The notes beneath the pieces are model-generated. The model searched no databases, was not told the origin of the DNA, and saw only the letters and a program-made list of their open reading frames with translations. A DNA stretch of 64,000 nt from Pelomonas sp. V22 (GTDB lineage: Bacteria > Pseudomonadota > Gammaproteobacteria > Burkholderiales > Burkholderiaceae_C), in NCBI RefSeq assembly GCF_030014915.1, contig NZ_JAGIXS010000003.1:248001-312000 (forward strand), written 5' to 3'. This document shows positions 42,685-51,929 of the stretch, one piece after another. Position 1 is the first letter of the stretch. Each line of letters opens with the position of its first letter. The position numbers were made by a program, and so were the translations under genes.

Positions 42685-43380
42685 ATGAGCAAGAAGACTT
42701 CTGCAATCTCCCTCAGCTGCCGCGCGCTGGCGCGCCTGCTGGACTATCCGTCTGACGAACTGCTGAACCTGCTGCCGCAGTTGCTGGCCGTGCTGCGCGA
42801 GGAGGGCGCGCTCTCAAGCGAGCGCCTGGCCGAGCTCGAAGGCCTGGTGCTGCGCCTGGCGCGCGGCGAGTGCTATGCGGTGCAGGCGCTCTACGTGGAG
42901 ACCTTCGACCGCGGTCGCGCCACCAGCCTGCATCTGTTCGAGCATGTGCACGGCGACTCGCGCGAGCGCGGCCCGGCTTTGGTGGACCTGGCCAAGACCT
43001 ACGAGGCCGGTGGCATGTTCTTTGACGCGAGCGAATTGCCGGACTTCCTGCCGGTGGTGCTCGAGTTCGCGTCGACCCAGGAACCCGCCACGGCCCGCGC
43101 CTTCCTGGCCGAGATGGCCCACATCCTGAACGCCATCCACACGGCCCTGATCAAGCGCGACAACAACCCCTATGCCGCCGCCATCGGCGCGGTGCTGGAG
43201 CTGGCCGGCGAGCGGCCGCAGGCGGTGCAGATCACCGTCGATGAGCCGCTGGACGAGGCCTGGGAAGAGCCGCCGGCCTTTGACGGCTGCTCGTCCAAGG
43301 GCCAGAGCCGGCCCGGCACGCCCCAGCCCATCCACATCGTCAAGAAGACCCACACGGCCTCCCAAGGAGTACGTCCATGA
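42685..43380 (+). CDS. narJ: Nitrate reductase assembly chaperone NarJ
   Basis: A 231-residue NarJ/TorD-type chaperone that guides insertion of the molybdenum cofactor and membrane attachment of NarGH; it is not part of the final enzyme. Family blocks: RALARLLDYPSDELLNLLPQ, YVETFDRGRATSLHLFEHVH and DLAKTYEAGGMFFDASELPD. The start after GGAGGCCAGAGCC is clear, and the stop overlaps the narI start by 4 bp. Confidence 0.94.
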   Translation: MSKKTSAISLSCRALARLLDYPSDELLNLLPQLLAVLREEGALSSERLAELEGLVLRLARGECYAVQALYVETFDRGRATSLHLFEHVHGDSRERGPALVDLAKTYEAGGMFFDASELPDFLPVVLEFASTQEPATARAFLAEMAHILNAIHTALIKRDNNPYAAAIGAVLELAGERPQAVQITVDEPLDEAWEEPPAFDGCSSKGQSRPGTPQPIHIVKKTHTASQGVRP

Positions 43381-44099
43381 GCTCGATCAACTTTGCCTTG
43401 TTCGGCATCTATCCCTATGTGTGCCTGGCGGTCTTCCTGGTCGGCAGCCTCCTGCGCTTCGACCGTGACCAGTACAGCTGGAAAAGCGACTCCTCGCAGC
43501 TGCTGCGAAAGGGCAGCCTGCGCTGGGGCAGCAACCTGTTCCACATCGGCGTGCTGTTCCTGTTCTTTGGCCACACGGTCGGCATGCTGACGCCGCACTT
43601 CCTGTACGAGCACTTCATCAGCGCCGGCGACAAGCAGCTGATGGCCATGGTCAGCGGCGGCATCGCGGGCCTGCTCGGTTTCGTGGGCGTGAGCCTCCTG
43701 CTGCACCGCCGCCTGAGCGATGAGCGCATCCGCCGCAACAGCAAGGCGAGCGACATCCTGCTGCTGGTGCTGCTGTGGGTGCAGCTGCTGCTGGGCCTGG
43801 CGACCATCCCGCTGTCGGCCCAGCACCTGGACGGCGGCATGATGATGCTGCTGGCGGAATGGGCCCAGCGCATCGTCACCTTCCGCCCGGGCGCGGTGGA
43901 GTTGCTGGCCTCGGCATCGTGGGTGTTCAAGCTCCACATGTTCCTCGGCATGAGCGTGTTCCTGGTGTTCCCCTTCACCCGCCTCGTCCATGTGTGGAGC
44001 GGCTTCGGCACCCTGGCCTACCTGGTGCGTCCGTATCAGCTGGTGCGCAGTCGTCGCATCTCACTGCCGCCTGGTCACACGACCCCGCAGCGCCGCTGA
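43377..44099 (+). CDS. narI: Respiratory nitrate reductase gamma subunit (cytochrome b)
   Basis: A 240-residue membrane subunit with five helices that oxidises quinol and carries two b haems. The haem ligand histidines are recognisable in NLFHIGVLFLFFGHTVGMLT and in KLHMFLGMSVFLVFPFTRLV with the following His, matching the two His pairs of NarI. It anchors NarGH to the membrane. Translational overlap with narJ. Confidence 0.96.
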   Translation: MSSINFALFGIYPYVCLAVFLVGSLLRFDRDQYSWKSDSSQLLRKGSLRWGSNLFHIGVLFLFFGHTVGMLTPHFLYEHFISAGDKQLMAMVSGGIAGLLGFVGVSLLLHRRLSDERIRRNSKASDILLLVLLWVQLLLGLATIPLSAQHLDGGMMMLLAEWAQRIVTFRPGAVELLASASWVFKLHMFLGMSVFLVFPFTRLVHVWSGFGTLAYLVRPYQLVRSRRISLPPGHTTPQRR

Positions 44100-44122
44100 A
44101 CCCCAACATCAAGGAGAACGAC

Positions 44123-44989
44123 ATGAGTGGATGTGGTGGAACCGGCAGTTGCAGCTGCGGTGGTGGTGGCGCCAAGACGCAGCAGGTCGAAGCAGAAGAC
44201 GTCTACAAGAGCGACAAGATCGCCCCGGTGGCGCGTGTCAATGGCGTGCCGCTGCACGGCGCCGGCGAATCGCCGGACCCGGAGGCACTGCGCCAGCGCG
44301 CCTACTCCGAGCTGCTGCGCCAGGCGGCCCAGCAAGCCGGCCTGCTCGGCTTGGACGACACCGCCTCGACGGACGGCGTGCTGAGCGAGGCGGCTTCAGC
44401 TGCCATCGAGCAACTGCTGGAACGCGAGCTGCGACTGCCTGAACCCGATGCAGCAGCCTGCCGCCGCTACTACGAGGCCCATCGCTCGCGCTACAGCGTC
44501 GGCGAGACGGTGCAGGCCCGCCACATCCTGTTCGCGGTGACGCCGGGCGTGGACATCGATGCGCTGCGCCGCCGGGCCGAAGGCCTGCTGATCGGCCTGC
44601 GCTGCGCCGACGAGGCCGCCTTTGCCGAAGCCGCGCGCGAGTCCAGCAACTGCCCGAGCGGCGAGCAGGGCGGCGAGCTGGGCGTGCTCACACGCGGCGA
44701 CTGCGCGCCCGAGTTCGCAGCCGCGCTGTTCGCGCAGGACGAGGGATCGGCCCACGTGGGCGTGCTGCCGCGCCTGATCACCACCCGCTTCGGCTTCCAC
44801 ATCATCCGCGTCGAAGCGCGCGAGGCCGGGCAGCAGCAAGCCTACGAAGCCGTGGAGGGCGCCATCGCCCAGACCTTGCGCCAGCAGGCCTATGTGACCG
44901 CCTTGCGCCAGTACCTGAACCTGCTGGCCGGATCGGCCGCGCTGCAGGGTGTGGAACTGGAAGGCGCAGACTCGCCGCTGCTGCAGTAG
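44123..44989 (+). CDS. PpiC-type peptidyl-prolyl isomerase of the nar operon
   Basis: A 288-residue parvulin-type protein. The isomerase domain (about residues 130-235) shows ARHILFAVTPGVDIDALRRR, ARESSNCPSGEQGGELGVLT and TTRFGFHIIRV. The N-terminus is a cysteine/glycine run, MSGCGGTGSCSCGGGG, with no signal peptide, so the protein is probably cytoplasmic and might bind metal there. A ppiC gene directly after narI is also found in Pseudomonas nar operons, which suggests a helper role in folding or cofactor loading of nitrate reductase. Ribosome site AAGGAGAACGAC. Confidence 0.87.
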   Translation: MSGCGGTGSCSCGGGGAKTQQVEAEDVYKSDKIAPVARVNGVPLHGAGESPDPEALRQRAYSELLRQAAQQAGLLGLDDTASTDGVLSEAASAAIEQLLERELRLPEPDAAACRRYYEAHRSRYSVGETVQARHILFAVTPGVDIDALRRRAEGLLIGLRCADEAAFAEAARESSNCPSGEQGGELGVLTRGDCAPEFAAALFAQDEGSAHVGVLPRLITTRFGFHIIRVEAREAGQQQAYEAVEGAIAQTLRQQAYVTALRQYLNLLAGSAALQGVELEGADSPLLQ

Positions 44990-44998
44990 CAGGTGGCC

Positions 44999-45706
44999 AT
45001 GCCTGGCGATGAGTTGCTCGAGCGGCTGCGGAAGTTCAACACCGACTTCTTTCCGCAGTACCGCAGCCGCTTCAAGGACCTGGTCGAGCAGGGCCAGCAT
45101 CCGACCACGCTGTTCATCGGCTGTTCGGATTCGCGCCTGGTGCCCTATCTGCTGACGGGAGCCGGGCCCGGTGAGCTCTTCCTGGTCCGCAACGTCGCCG
45201 CCTTCGTGCCGCCGTACGACGGCTCGGCCGGCCATCACGGCACGGCGGCCGCCATCGAGTTCGCGGTGCTGTCGCTGGACGTGAAGCACATCATCGTCTG
45301 CGGCCACAGCCATTGCGGCGGCATCCGCGCGCTCTATGGCGAGCCCCCTCCGGAGGCCACCAACCTGAAGGCCTGGCTGGAGCTGGGCCGTGAGGCCACG
45401 TTGCCTGTCCAGCCCAGCCCCGAGGCCCTGCGCCGCACCGAGGAGCGCTCGGTCGTGCTGCAGCTGGAGCGGCTGATGGACTATCCGATGGTGCGCTCGC
45501 GCGTGGAGCAGGGCGGGCTCAGCCTGCATGGCTGGCACTACGTGATCGAGGACGGCGAGGTCAATGTCTTCGATGTGAAGCAGGGCTGCTTCGTGCCGGC
45601 CAGCCGCGCCGAGCACAGCGGCGACGGGCCCTACAGCCTGGACCCGGTGGACCCCGGCCAGTCCATCTTCAATGAGATCGACGAGGCCTGGCGGCCGCAG
45701 CGCTGA
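44999..45706 (+). CDS. Beta-class carbonic anhydrase
   Basis: A 235-residue beta-carbonic anhydrase, interconverting CO2 and bicarbonate. Zinc-site motifs are intact: FIGCSDSRLVPYL (Cys and the Asp-Arg dyad) and VCGHSHCGGIRALY (His and Cys). GGIRAL and NVAAFVPPYDGSAGHHGTAA are family blocks. It starts nine bases after the ppiC stop, so it appears to be the last gene of the nar operon, an uncommon place for this enzyme. A GTG six bases upstream (44993) is an alternative start. Confidence 0.92.
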   Translation: MPGDELLERLRKFNTDFFPQYRSRFKDLVEQGQHPTTLFIGCSDSRLVPYLLTGAGPGELFLVRNVAAFVPPYDGSAGHHGTAAAIEFAVLSLDVKHIIVCGHSHCGGIRALYGEPPPEATNLKAWLELGREATLPVQPSPEALRRTEERSVVLQLERLMDYPMVRSRVEQGGLSLHGWHYVIEDGEVNVFDVKQGCFVPASRAEHSGDGPYSLDPVDPGQSIFNEIDEAWRPQR

Positions 45707-45745
45707 GTGCGGCACTGCAGCCTGACGCCGGGATAATCGGCCGCC

Positions 45746-46912
45746 ATGCTGAAGTCATTTCGTGCCGCCTTCTTGTTCCTCGGTTTGATCGCGGCCGGTG
45801 CTTCGGCCGAGCCGCCAGGCAGCACCGGACTCGTCGGCCCGGATGGCAGCCTGCCGGCTTTCCACGAGCAACTGCGCGGCGAGCTGAACTTCAAGCTGGG
45901 CTGGACCGACGCCGACAAATCGCGGCCCCAAGCCTGGCGTGCGGCAGGCCTGGCCAAGGCCCGCGAGCTGATGCTGCTGCCCACCGAGGATGCGACGCCG
46001 TTCGAGCCGCGCGTGCTCGATGAGATCGACCGTGGCAGCTACGTGGCGCGCCGCATCGAACTCAGCCTCTCGAGGTACGGGCGGGTCACGGCCTTGATGC
46101 TGGTGCCCAAGGGCGCGGGTCCGTTCCCGGCCGCGCTGATGCTGCACGACCATGGCGCCCGCTTCGACATCGGCAAGGAAAAGCTGGTGCGTCCCTGGGG
46201 CGATGCGGCCCGCGAGCAGTCGGCTGAAGCCTGGGCCGCACGCTACTTCTCGGGCCGTTTCCCCGGCGACGAACTGGCGCGGCGCGGCCATGTGGTGCTG
46301 GTCGCCGATGCGCTGGGCTGGGGCGACCGCAGCGCACCGGGCTTCCAGCGCGACAGCCAGCAGGCCCTGGCCGCCAACCTGATGAACTTCGGCATCTCCT
46401 GGGCGGCGCTGATCGCCACCGAGGATGTGCGGCTGGCGCGCTTCCTCGCCACGCGGCCCGAGGTCGACCGCTCGAGCGTGGCAGCCATCGGCTTCTCCAT
46501 GGGCGCGCAACGCGCCTGGCAGCTGGCGGCCTTGTCGGACGACGTGCGCTTCTGCATTGCGGTCAACTGGATGGCGACGCTGCAGGGCCTGATGGTGCCG
46601 GGAAACAACCAGCTTAAGGGCCAGTCGGCCTTTGCGATGCTCCATCCCGGCCTGGCTCGCTACCTGGACTATCCAGATGTGGCCGCGCTGGCCGCGCCGA
46701 AGTCGGCCCTGTTCTACGCCGGCGAGCAGGACGCGCTGTTCCCGCCGGCCTCGGTGGCTGAGGCCTTCGAGAAGCTGCGTGCAGTCTGGACTGCGAATGG
46801 CGCCGGATACAGGCTGGAGACCCGCCTTTGGCCGGGTGGCCACCAGTTCACGGCCCAGCAGCAGGATGCGGCGTTCAGTTGGCTCGAACGCAGGCAGATC
46901 AAGATTTACTGA
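45746..46912 (+). CDS. Exported alpha/beta hydrolase, dienelactone-hydrolase-like esterase
   Basis: A 388-residue protein with a signal peptide (MLKSFRAAFLFLGLIAAGAS) and an alpha/beta-hydrolase fold. The nucleophile Ser is in AAIGFSMGAQRAWQL, the acid Asp in AGEQDALFPPAS and the His in WPGGHQFTAQQQ, giving a complete triad. The domain resembles the dienelactone hydrolase/acetyl esterase group common in plant-polysaccharide loci. It converges with the CE12 acetylesterase gene (7-bp overlap), so a role in deacetylating or demethylating pectin fragments is plausible; the substrate is inferred. Confidence 0.8.
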   Translation: MLKSFRAAFLFLGLIAAGASAEPPGSTGLVGPDGSLPAFHEQLRGELNFKLGWTDADKSRPQAWRAAGLAKARELMLLPTEDATPFEPRVLDEIDRGSYVARRIELSLSRYGRVTALMLVPKGAGPFPAALMLHDHGARFDIGKEKLVRPWGDAAREQSAEAWAARYFSGRFPGDELARRGHVVLVADALGWGDRSAPGFQRDSQQALAANLMNFGISWAALIATEDVRLARFLATRPEVDRSSVAAIGFSMGAQRAWQLAALSDDVRFCIAVNWMATLQGLMVPGNNQLKGQSAFAMLHPGLARYLDYPDVAALAAPKSALFYAGEQDALFPPASVAEAFEKLRAVWTANGAGYRLETRLWPGGHQFTAQQQDAAFSWLERRQIKIY

Positions 46913-47688
46913 GCGCGAGAGACAGCCGCCGGCTGCAACTCCGGCCTCAGCCTCAGCAACTCCTTCAGCACTATTTCGGCAAACAGCGCCGCGCCCTTGG
47001 GCCCCACATGCGTTCGGTCGAACAGGCTCTTGGGCTGGCCCTGCGGCTCGACCTGGTTGGGGTCGATGGGCGTGGCAGGGGCCGCTGCCGGCTTGGGCGC
47101 CAACGCCAGCGTGTCGGCCTGGTCTTCCCCCATCGCCTGCACGGCTGCCGCGCTTAGTGCATTCAGGTCCAGCACCTGCACGCCCTTGTCGGCCGCCACT
47201 TTGCGGATCGCATCGGCCCAGGGCAGGAGATCGTTCTGCAACTGGCCGGCCTTGAAGGAGCGGCGGGTCAAGGGCGTCAGCAGCAGGGGCGTGCCGCCGG
47301 CGGCCCGTACCTCGTCCACATAGGCGGCGAGGTTGACCGGGAACTCGGTGGCCAGGTCGGTGGAGCGGCCCGGCTTGCCGGGCTGGTCGTTGTGGCCGAA
47401 CTGGATCAGCACCAGGTCCTTTTGCCCGCCTTCCTTCAAAAGCGTGGTCACGCTGGTCCACAGGCCTTCGGCGCGGTAGCTCTTGGTGCTGCGGCCGCCG
47501 CGTGCGAGGTTGATGCAGGCGAGCAGGGGCAGGCGTTCGCACAAGGCATTGCCGTAGCCGCTGCGTGGCGCCATCGTCGAGTCGCCGACCAGGATCACGC
47601 GCAGGCCCAGGGTCTGGGCTTTCGCATCGCCTGTGTGGAGACTAAGCGCCGTCAGCAGCGCGAGCAGGGCAGGCTTGAAGGATTTCAT
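46906..47688 (-). CDS. Rhamnogalacturonan/pectin acetylesterase (SGNH, CE12)
   Basis: A 260-residue exported SGNH hydrolase. After a signal peptide (LLALLTALSLHTGDAKAQ) come the family blocks: LVGDSTMAPRSGYG with nucleophile Ser, the oxyanion Gly in NLARGGRSTKSYRA, Asn in IQFGHNDQPGKPGRSTD, and the Asp-His pair in DRTHVGPKGAALF. The extended block GKPGRSTDLATEFPVNLAAY is typical of rhamnogalacturonan acetylesterases of CE12, which remove acetyl groups from pectin. Its start overlaps the stop of the PL1 gene by 4 bp. Confidence 0.9.
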   Translation of the reverse strand: MKSFKPALLALLTALSLHTGDAKAQTLGLRVILVGDSTMAPRSGYGNALCERLPLLACINLARGGRSTKSYRAEGLWTSVTTLLKEGGQKDLVLIQFGHNDQPGKPGRSTDLATEFPVNLAAYVDEVRAAGGTPLLLTPLTRRSFKAGQLQNDLLPWADAIRKVAADKGVQVLDLNALSAAAVQAMGEDQADTLALAPKPAAAPATPIDPNQVEPQGQPKSLFDRTHVGPKGAALFAEIVLKELLRLRPELQPAAVSRAQ

Positions 47689-49028
47689 TGCTTGATGGCC
47701 AGTGAGTGCCAGCCCGCCTTGGGGCTCATGTCGTCGAGGTTCCAGTCTTGCTCGCGGAAGGCGCGGCGGGTGGCCGCGTAGCGCGGGTAGCCGAGCGGAT
47801 TCTCGGTCTCGGCGTCGATGATGCGGCCCTGGCCGCGCGCCATGTCGGCGAGCAAGCGGGCGTCGATGGCGTCGCGGTCCCAGGGCCGGGCGCCGACCAG
47901 GGCGGGCAGGCGCTCGGCCAGTTGGGTGGCTGGCAGCACGGGCAGTCCGGCGGGCAGCTCGGCGCGCTCCATAGCCAGGATGCGGCCGGTGGCGCCGGGC
48001 GCGTTGGCGGTCATGGGCATCGCCTTGCCGCTGCGGTCGCTGGCCAGGTTGTCGGCCAGGTGCAGCTCCACATCGCCTTGCTGCAGCAAGAGGAACAGCG
48101 GCAGGCCCGGCGTGGTGTCGGGGCCGTGGCGCAGCACATTGCCGACAAGGCTCAATCGCCCGGTCTGGTGCGGCTGGCCCTCCCATTCCTTGGCGATCAG
48201 GTTGTAGTGCACGGCGCGGTCGCCGGGATTGAAGATCAGGTTGTTGACCATCGCGCCCTGGGCGCCGCCCTTGAACAGCGCATTGCGCTGGCGGTTCGAG
48301 GCGTAGAGGTTGCCGAGCAGCAGGACCTGGCTGGTGTTGTCATGGATCAGCGAGCCCTTGGAATGCTCGCCCTTCTCATGCACCGAGTGGCTGAGGCCCT
48401 CGTAGATCAGGTTGTGGCTGTAGGTGATGCGGTGCGAGGTGCCGAGCCGCCAGTCGGCCGGCGTAGCTCCTCCAAAGCGCGGGCCCGAGGCCGAGAGGTT
48501 CTCGTCGGTGGCCCAGGAGAAGCTGCAGTGGTCGACGATCACGTCATGCGCGCCAGCCAGCGTGGAGATGCCGTCCTGATCGCCGCCGCCCTTCTTGGGC
48601 CGGCCGAACTCGCCGGGCCGGAACATCAGGTGCTGGATGATCACGTTGTAGGTCGTGATCATGGTCTCGGCCTTGATGACCGAGATGCCGGGATGCGGCG
48701 CCGTCTGGCCGGCAATCGTCAGATGAGGCTGCGTGATCTTCAGCGGCTTGCCGCCGAAGTCGATCACGCCGCCCACCTCGAACACCACGATGCGCGGGCC
48801 CTCGGCCTCGACCGCCTCGCGCAGCGTGCCTGGGCCCGACTCGGCCAGGCTGGTCACGCGGAGGATGCGCCCGCCACGCCCGCCCGTCGCTTCTGCCCAG
48901 CCGCGCGTGGCCAGGCTGTAGGCATTGAGGCCCGCGTCTGCCGTCGCTGCCGCTGCTGCGGGCAGCAGGGGCAGGGCGGCCGTGGCGAGCAGCAAAGCGC
49001 GGCGCTTCAGCAAGGCCTGGCCTCGCAT
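47685..49028 (-). CDS. Exported pectate lyase family protein (PL1 type)
   Basis: A 447-residue parallel beta-helix protein with a signal peptide that contains KRRALLLATAALPLLPAAAA. Pectate lyase features: ATGGRGGRILRVTSLAESGP and GTLREAVEAEGPRIVVFEVG near the N-terminus, VDHCSFSWATDENLSAS with the VDHCS block, THRITYSHNLIYEGLSHSVH-like strand, and NRQRNALFKGG. It should cleave polygalacturonan by beta-elimination outside the cell or in the periplasm. Its start lies in the stop of the TonB receptor gene (TGATG), and the CE12 gene follows with an overlap. Confidence 0.87.
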   Translation of the reverse strand: MRGQALLKRRALLLATAALPLLPAAAAATADAGLNAYSLATRGWAEATGGRGGRILRVTSLAESGPGTLREAVEAEGPRIVVFEVGGVIDFGGKPLKITQPHLTIAGQTAPHPGISVIKAETMITTYNVIIQHLMFRPGEFGRPKKGGGDQDGISTLAGAHDVIVDHCSFSWATDENLSASGPRFGGATPADWRLGTSHRITYSHNLIYEGLSHSVHEKGEHSKGSLIHDNTSQVLLLGNLYASNRQRNALFKGGAQGAMVNNLIFNPGDRAVHYNLIAKEWEGQPHQTGRLSLVGNVLRHGPDTTPGLPLFLLLQQGDVELHLADNLASDRSGKAMPMTANAPGATGRILAMERAELPAGLPVLPATQLAERLPALVGARPWDRDAIDARLLADMARGQGRIIDAETENPLGYPRYAATRRAFREQDWNLDDMSPKAGWHSLAIKQ

Positions 49029-51916
49029 CAGAAGCTGTACTCCGCCGTGAACTTGAAGGCCCGGCCCAGGATGTCGGCCGCGCTGGTGATGTAGCCGGTG
49101 TAGATGGTGTTGGCCGTCAGCATCGGGTCGACATTGGCGATGTTGTTGACCGCCAAGCTCAGCTTGGTGTTCTTGAAGCCGGTGTAGGCGGCGCTGATGT
49201 TGTACTGCGTGTAGCCCTTGACTCGCGTGTAGGTGGAGCCGGCGCGCGGGGTCAGGTCGGTCAGGCCGCTGTTGAGGCGCTGCGAGAGCTGGGCCGACCA
49301 GGGGCCAAGGCGCCAGCCAATGGAGGCCGTGTGCTTCCAGCGGAAGTTCAGCTGGGGCGCGCCCGCGAGGCCGGCATTGACGCCGGCGCCGCCGTAGCGG
49401 CCGTCATTGGTGATGACGCCCACGTCATGCAGCAGCTCGCCACCCTTCTCGGCGGTGAAGTCGTACTTCTCGTAGTAGGTGCCGTCCAGCTGCACGTTGA
49501 ACGTGCCCCAGTCGGTGGCCGGGAAGCGGTAGGCGGCCGAGAGGTCCAGGCCGCGGATGCTGATGTCGCCCCGGTTGGCCTGGCTGGCCACGATGTAGTC
49601 GATGGTGCCGTCGGACTTGCGGGCGATGTTGGTGCTGTACTTGGCCGGGGCCTGCTGCACCTCGGCGATGGTCACGGCGCCCAGCACGTCCCGCAGGCTG
49701 CTGCCCCAGTAGTCGGCCGTCAGCAGCAGGCCCTTGATCGGCTCGATGGCGGCGCCCAGGGTCCAGCCCTTGGACTTCTCGGGCTTCAGGTGGCTGTTGT
49801 CGGGCGACTTGGTCCAGTAGTTGGTCAGCACATTGCAGACCTGGTCGCGGGTGTAGCCGGTGACCGGGTTGCCGGTGTTGGTCACCGTCGGCTGGGCGCT
49901 CGGGCACAGCACGGGGTCGTCCATCAGCTGGGTGCGCACTTCCGGTGTTGGGTTCTGGATGTCCATGATGGACGGCGCGCGGAAGCCGGTGTTCGCCGAG
50001 GCGCGCAGCACCAGCTCGGTCATGGGCTGGTAGCGGGCCGACAGCTTGGGGTTGACCGTGGTGGTCTTCAAGTCGCTGTAGTGGTCGGCGCGCACAGCGG
50101 CATTGAGGGTCAGCTGCTTGGTGATGGGCGCGTCGACCTCGGCCACGGCCGAGTGGATGTCGCGCTTCAACTTGCGGGCCACGCCGCTGGGCGTCTCGCC
50201 AACCAGGTCATGCTTGGTGATGTTGCCGAAGCTGTCGATGGCCAGGGCGCCGTTCACGGTGGCCACGTAGTCCAGCGGTGCGGCGGCCACCTTGGCCAGG
50301 TCGCGGCGCAGCTCGCCCGAGAGCGCCAGCATCAGCGGGCCTCCCGGCAGGTTCATCAGCTCGCGTGTCAGGTTGAGGTCGATGCTCTGGTTGAAGGCCT
50401 TGTTGTTGCGGTAGCTGTAGTCGCTGGCCTCGATGCTCTTCAGGTAGGCCAGGCCTTCGGCGTCCTGCAGGCCGAAGGGATTGAGGATGCCCTTGGTGAA
50501 GCCTTCCTGCGCCTTGGAGTAGAGGATGTAGCCGCCGCCGGCGCGGGTGTCGCGTTCGGAGGCGCCGTAGTTCAGGCCGAGGCGGTAGTCCCACTTGCCC
50601 ACCGTGCCCTCGGCGCTGAGCACCAGGCGGTCGTTGAACTGCTCGTCATTGCGATAGGCGGAGCCGAGTTCGGCTGGGCCCCACACGAAGTAGATCGTGC
50701 GGTTGTTCATGTTGAGCGTGCTGACCGTGCCGGGGGTCTTGGTTGCGTCGATGAAGGCGGTCGGCGAGTTGGCGCCGGTGTTGCTGCCTATCACCTGGAT
50801 CGCCGGCGTGATGCCCTTGCCCGGGTAGTACTTGCTGGTGGCCGGCATGTTGTAGGTGGTGGCCGGCGCGGTGCTGCCCGGTGTCTGCATGCCGCGGTAC
50901 TTCTTGACCAGGAACTGCGAGTGCAGCAGCTCCAGGCCCAGCCTGTGGCCGCCCGGCAGGTTGAGGCTGGCCTTGCCATAGACATTGGTGATCTCGCTGC
51001 CGTCGGTCACCGCGTCGAAGAACAGCGGGTTGCGGTAGCAGCCGGCCGAGTAGGTGGCCGGCGTGGCCACGCTGCCCGCGCCCAGCGTGGGCAGCGAGTA
51101 GGGCGCCAGGCAGCCGGTGGCGTAGGCCGGGTTGTAGTTGGAGTTGGAGCCGGTCGCGAAGCCGAAGTTGGCGCTCGGGCTCGGGTTCTTGTTGTCGGGC
51201 GTGAGGCCAAGGCCCAGGCCATTCAGCACGGCGTTGTCGAACAGTTCGGGCCGGTCGCCCTTGAAGAGCGCCGACTTCTTCTGGCGGTCCAGCGAGATAT
51301 AGGCATTCCAGCCCTGCTCGGCGAGGTCGCCGATGCCGGCGATCAGGCCGACGGCCTTGGTTTCGCCACCGCCCGAATGCTCGGGCATGTTGTATTCGGC
51401 CTTGACCTTCACGCCCTTGAAGCTGTCCTTGGTGATGAAGTTCTGCACGCCGCCGATGGCGTCGGAGCCGTAGATGGCGGAGGCGCCATCGCGCAGCGTC
51501 TCGGCGCGGTCCAGCGCCATGCGCGGGATCACGTTGACGCTGACGTACTGGTCCTGCAGCGGCTCATTGGCCATGCGTCGGCCATTCAGCAGCGTGAGGG
51601 TGCGCATGGGGCCGAGGCCGCGCAGGTTGAGCATGGGCCCGGCGGCGCCGGCATTGGTGCCCAGCGAGAGCGACTGCGGCAGCTCCAGCAGCAGGTCCTT
51701 CAGCTCGGTGTGGCCGCGGGCCTCGAGCTCGGCAGCCTTGACCGTCGACACGGGCAGCGCGGCCTCGCCGGCCAGCTGCTTGATCGAGGAGCCGGTGATC
51801 TGGATGCGCTCCATCGTGTTGGTGGCGGTCTGCGCGAACGACGCGGGAACGGCCAGGCTGGCCACGGCCAGGGCCACGGCATTGGGCACCGAATGGATGC
51901 GACGGCTCTTGTGCAT
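49028..51916 (-). CDS. TonB-dependent receptor, pectin locus (first)
   Basis: A 962-residue TonB-dependent receptor with signal peptide (VALAVASLAVPASFAQ), a TonB-box-like MERIQITGSSIKQLAGEAAL, a plug domain (about residues 30-170; LNLRGLGPMRTLTLLNGRRM, AIYGSDAIGGVQNFITKDSF) and a barrel that ends in AFKFTAEYSF. It is translationally coupled to the pectate lyase and CE12 genes, so it should import oligogalacturonides or acetylated pectin fragments. The ATG at 51916 has the ribosome site CAGGAGACAAGC, which is identical to that of the second receptor. Confidence 0.92.
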   Translation of the reverse strand: MHKSRRIHSVPNAVALAVASLAVPASFAQTATNTMERIQITGSSIKQLAGEAALPVSTVKAAELEARGHTELKDLLLELPQSLSLGTNAGAAGPMLNLRGLGPMRTLTLLNGRRMANEPLQDQYVSVNVIPRMALDRAETLRDGASAIYGSDAIGGVQNFITKDSFKGVKVKAEYNMPEHSGGGETKAVGLIAGIGDLAEQGWNAYISLDRQKKSALFKGDRPELFDNAVLNGLGLGLTPDNKNPSPSANFGFATGSNSNYNPAYATGCLAPYSLPTLGAGSVATPATYSAGCYRNPLFFDAVTDGSEITNVYGKASLNLPGGHRLGLELLHSQFLVKKYRGMQTPGSTAPATTYNMPATSKYYPGKGITPAIQVIGSNTGANSPTAFIDATKTPGTVSTLNMNNRTIYFVWGPAELGSAYRNDEQFNDRLVLSAEGTVGKWDYRLGLNYGASERDTRAGGGYILYSKAQEGFTKGILNPFGLQDAEGLAYLKSIEASDYSYRNNKAFNQSIDLNLTRELMNLPGGPLMLALSGELRRDLAKVAAAPLDYVATVNGALAIDSFGNITKHDLVGETPSGVARKLKRDIHSAVAEVDAPITKQLTLNAAVRADHYSDLKTTTVNPKLSARYQPMTELVLRASANTGFRAPSIMDIQNPTPEVRTQLMDDPVLCPSAQPTVTNTGNPVTGYTRDQVCNVLTNYWTKSPDNSHLKPEKSKGWTLGAAIEPIKGLLLTADYWGSSLRDVLGAVTIAEVQQAPAKYSTNIARKSDGTIDYIVASQANRGDISIRGLDLSAAYRFPATDWGTFNVQLDGTYYEKYDFTAEKGGELLHDVGVITNDGRYGGAGVNAGLAGAPQLNFRWKHTASIGWRLGPWSAQLSQRLNSGLTDLTPRAGSTYTRVKGYTQYNISAAYTGFKNTKLSLAVNNIANVDPMLTANTIYTGYITSAADILGRAFKFTAEYSF

Positions 51917-51929
51917 TGCTTGTCTCCTG
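51914..51929 (-). promoter_or_regulatory. Translation start region shared by both pectin TonB receptor genes
   Basis: On the minus strand CAGGAGACAAGCAATG carries the ribosome site and start codon. The same 16 bases occur at 55081-55096 in front of the second receptor, although the two coding regions soon differ. The match supports both start choices. Confidence 0.6.

Noticed and set aside
47686-47701. CAAGCAATG at the CE12 start, similar to the receptor start element.
   Set aside because: Here it is coding sequence for the last residues of the pectate lyase, and the upstream GGAGA part is missing.
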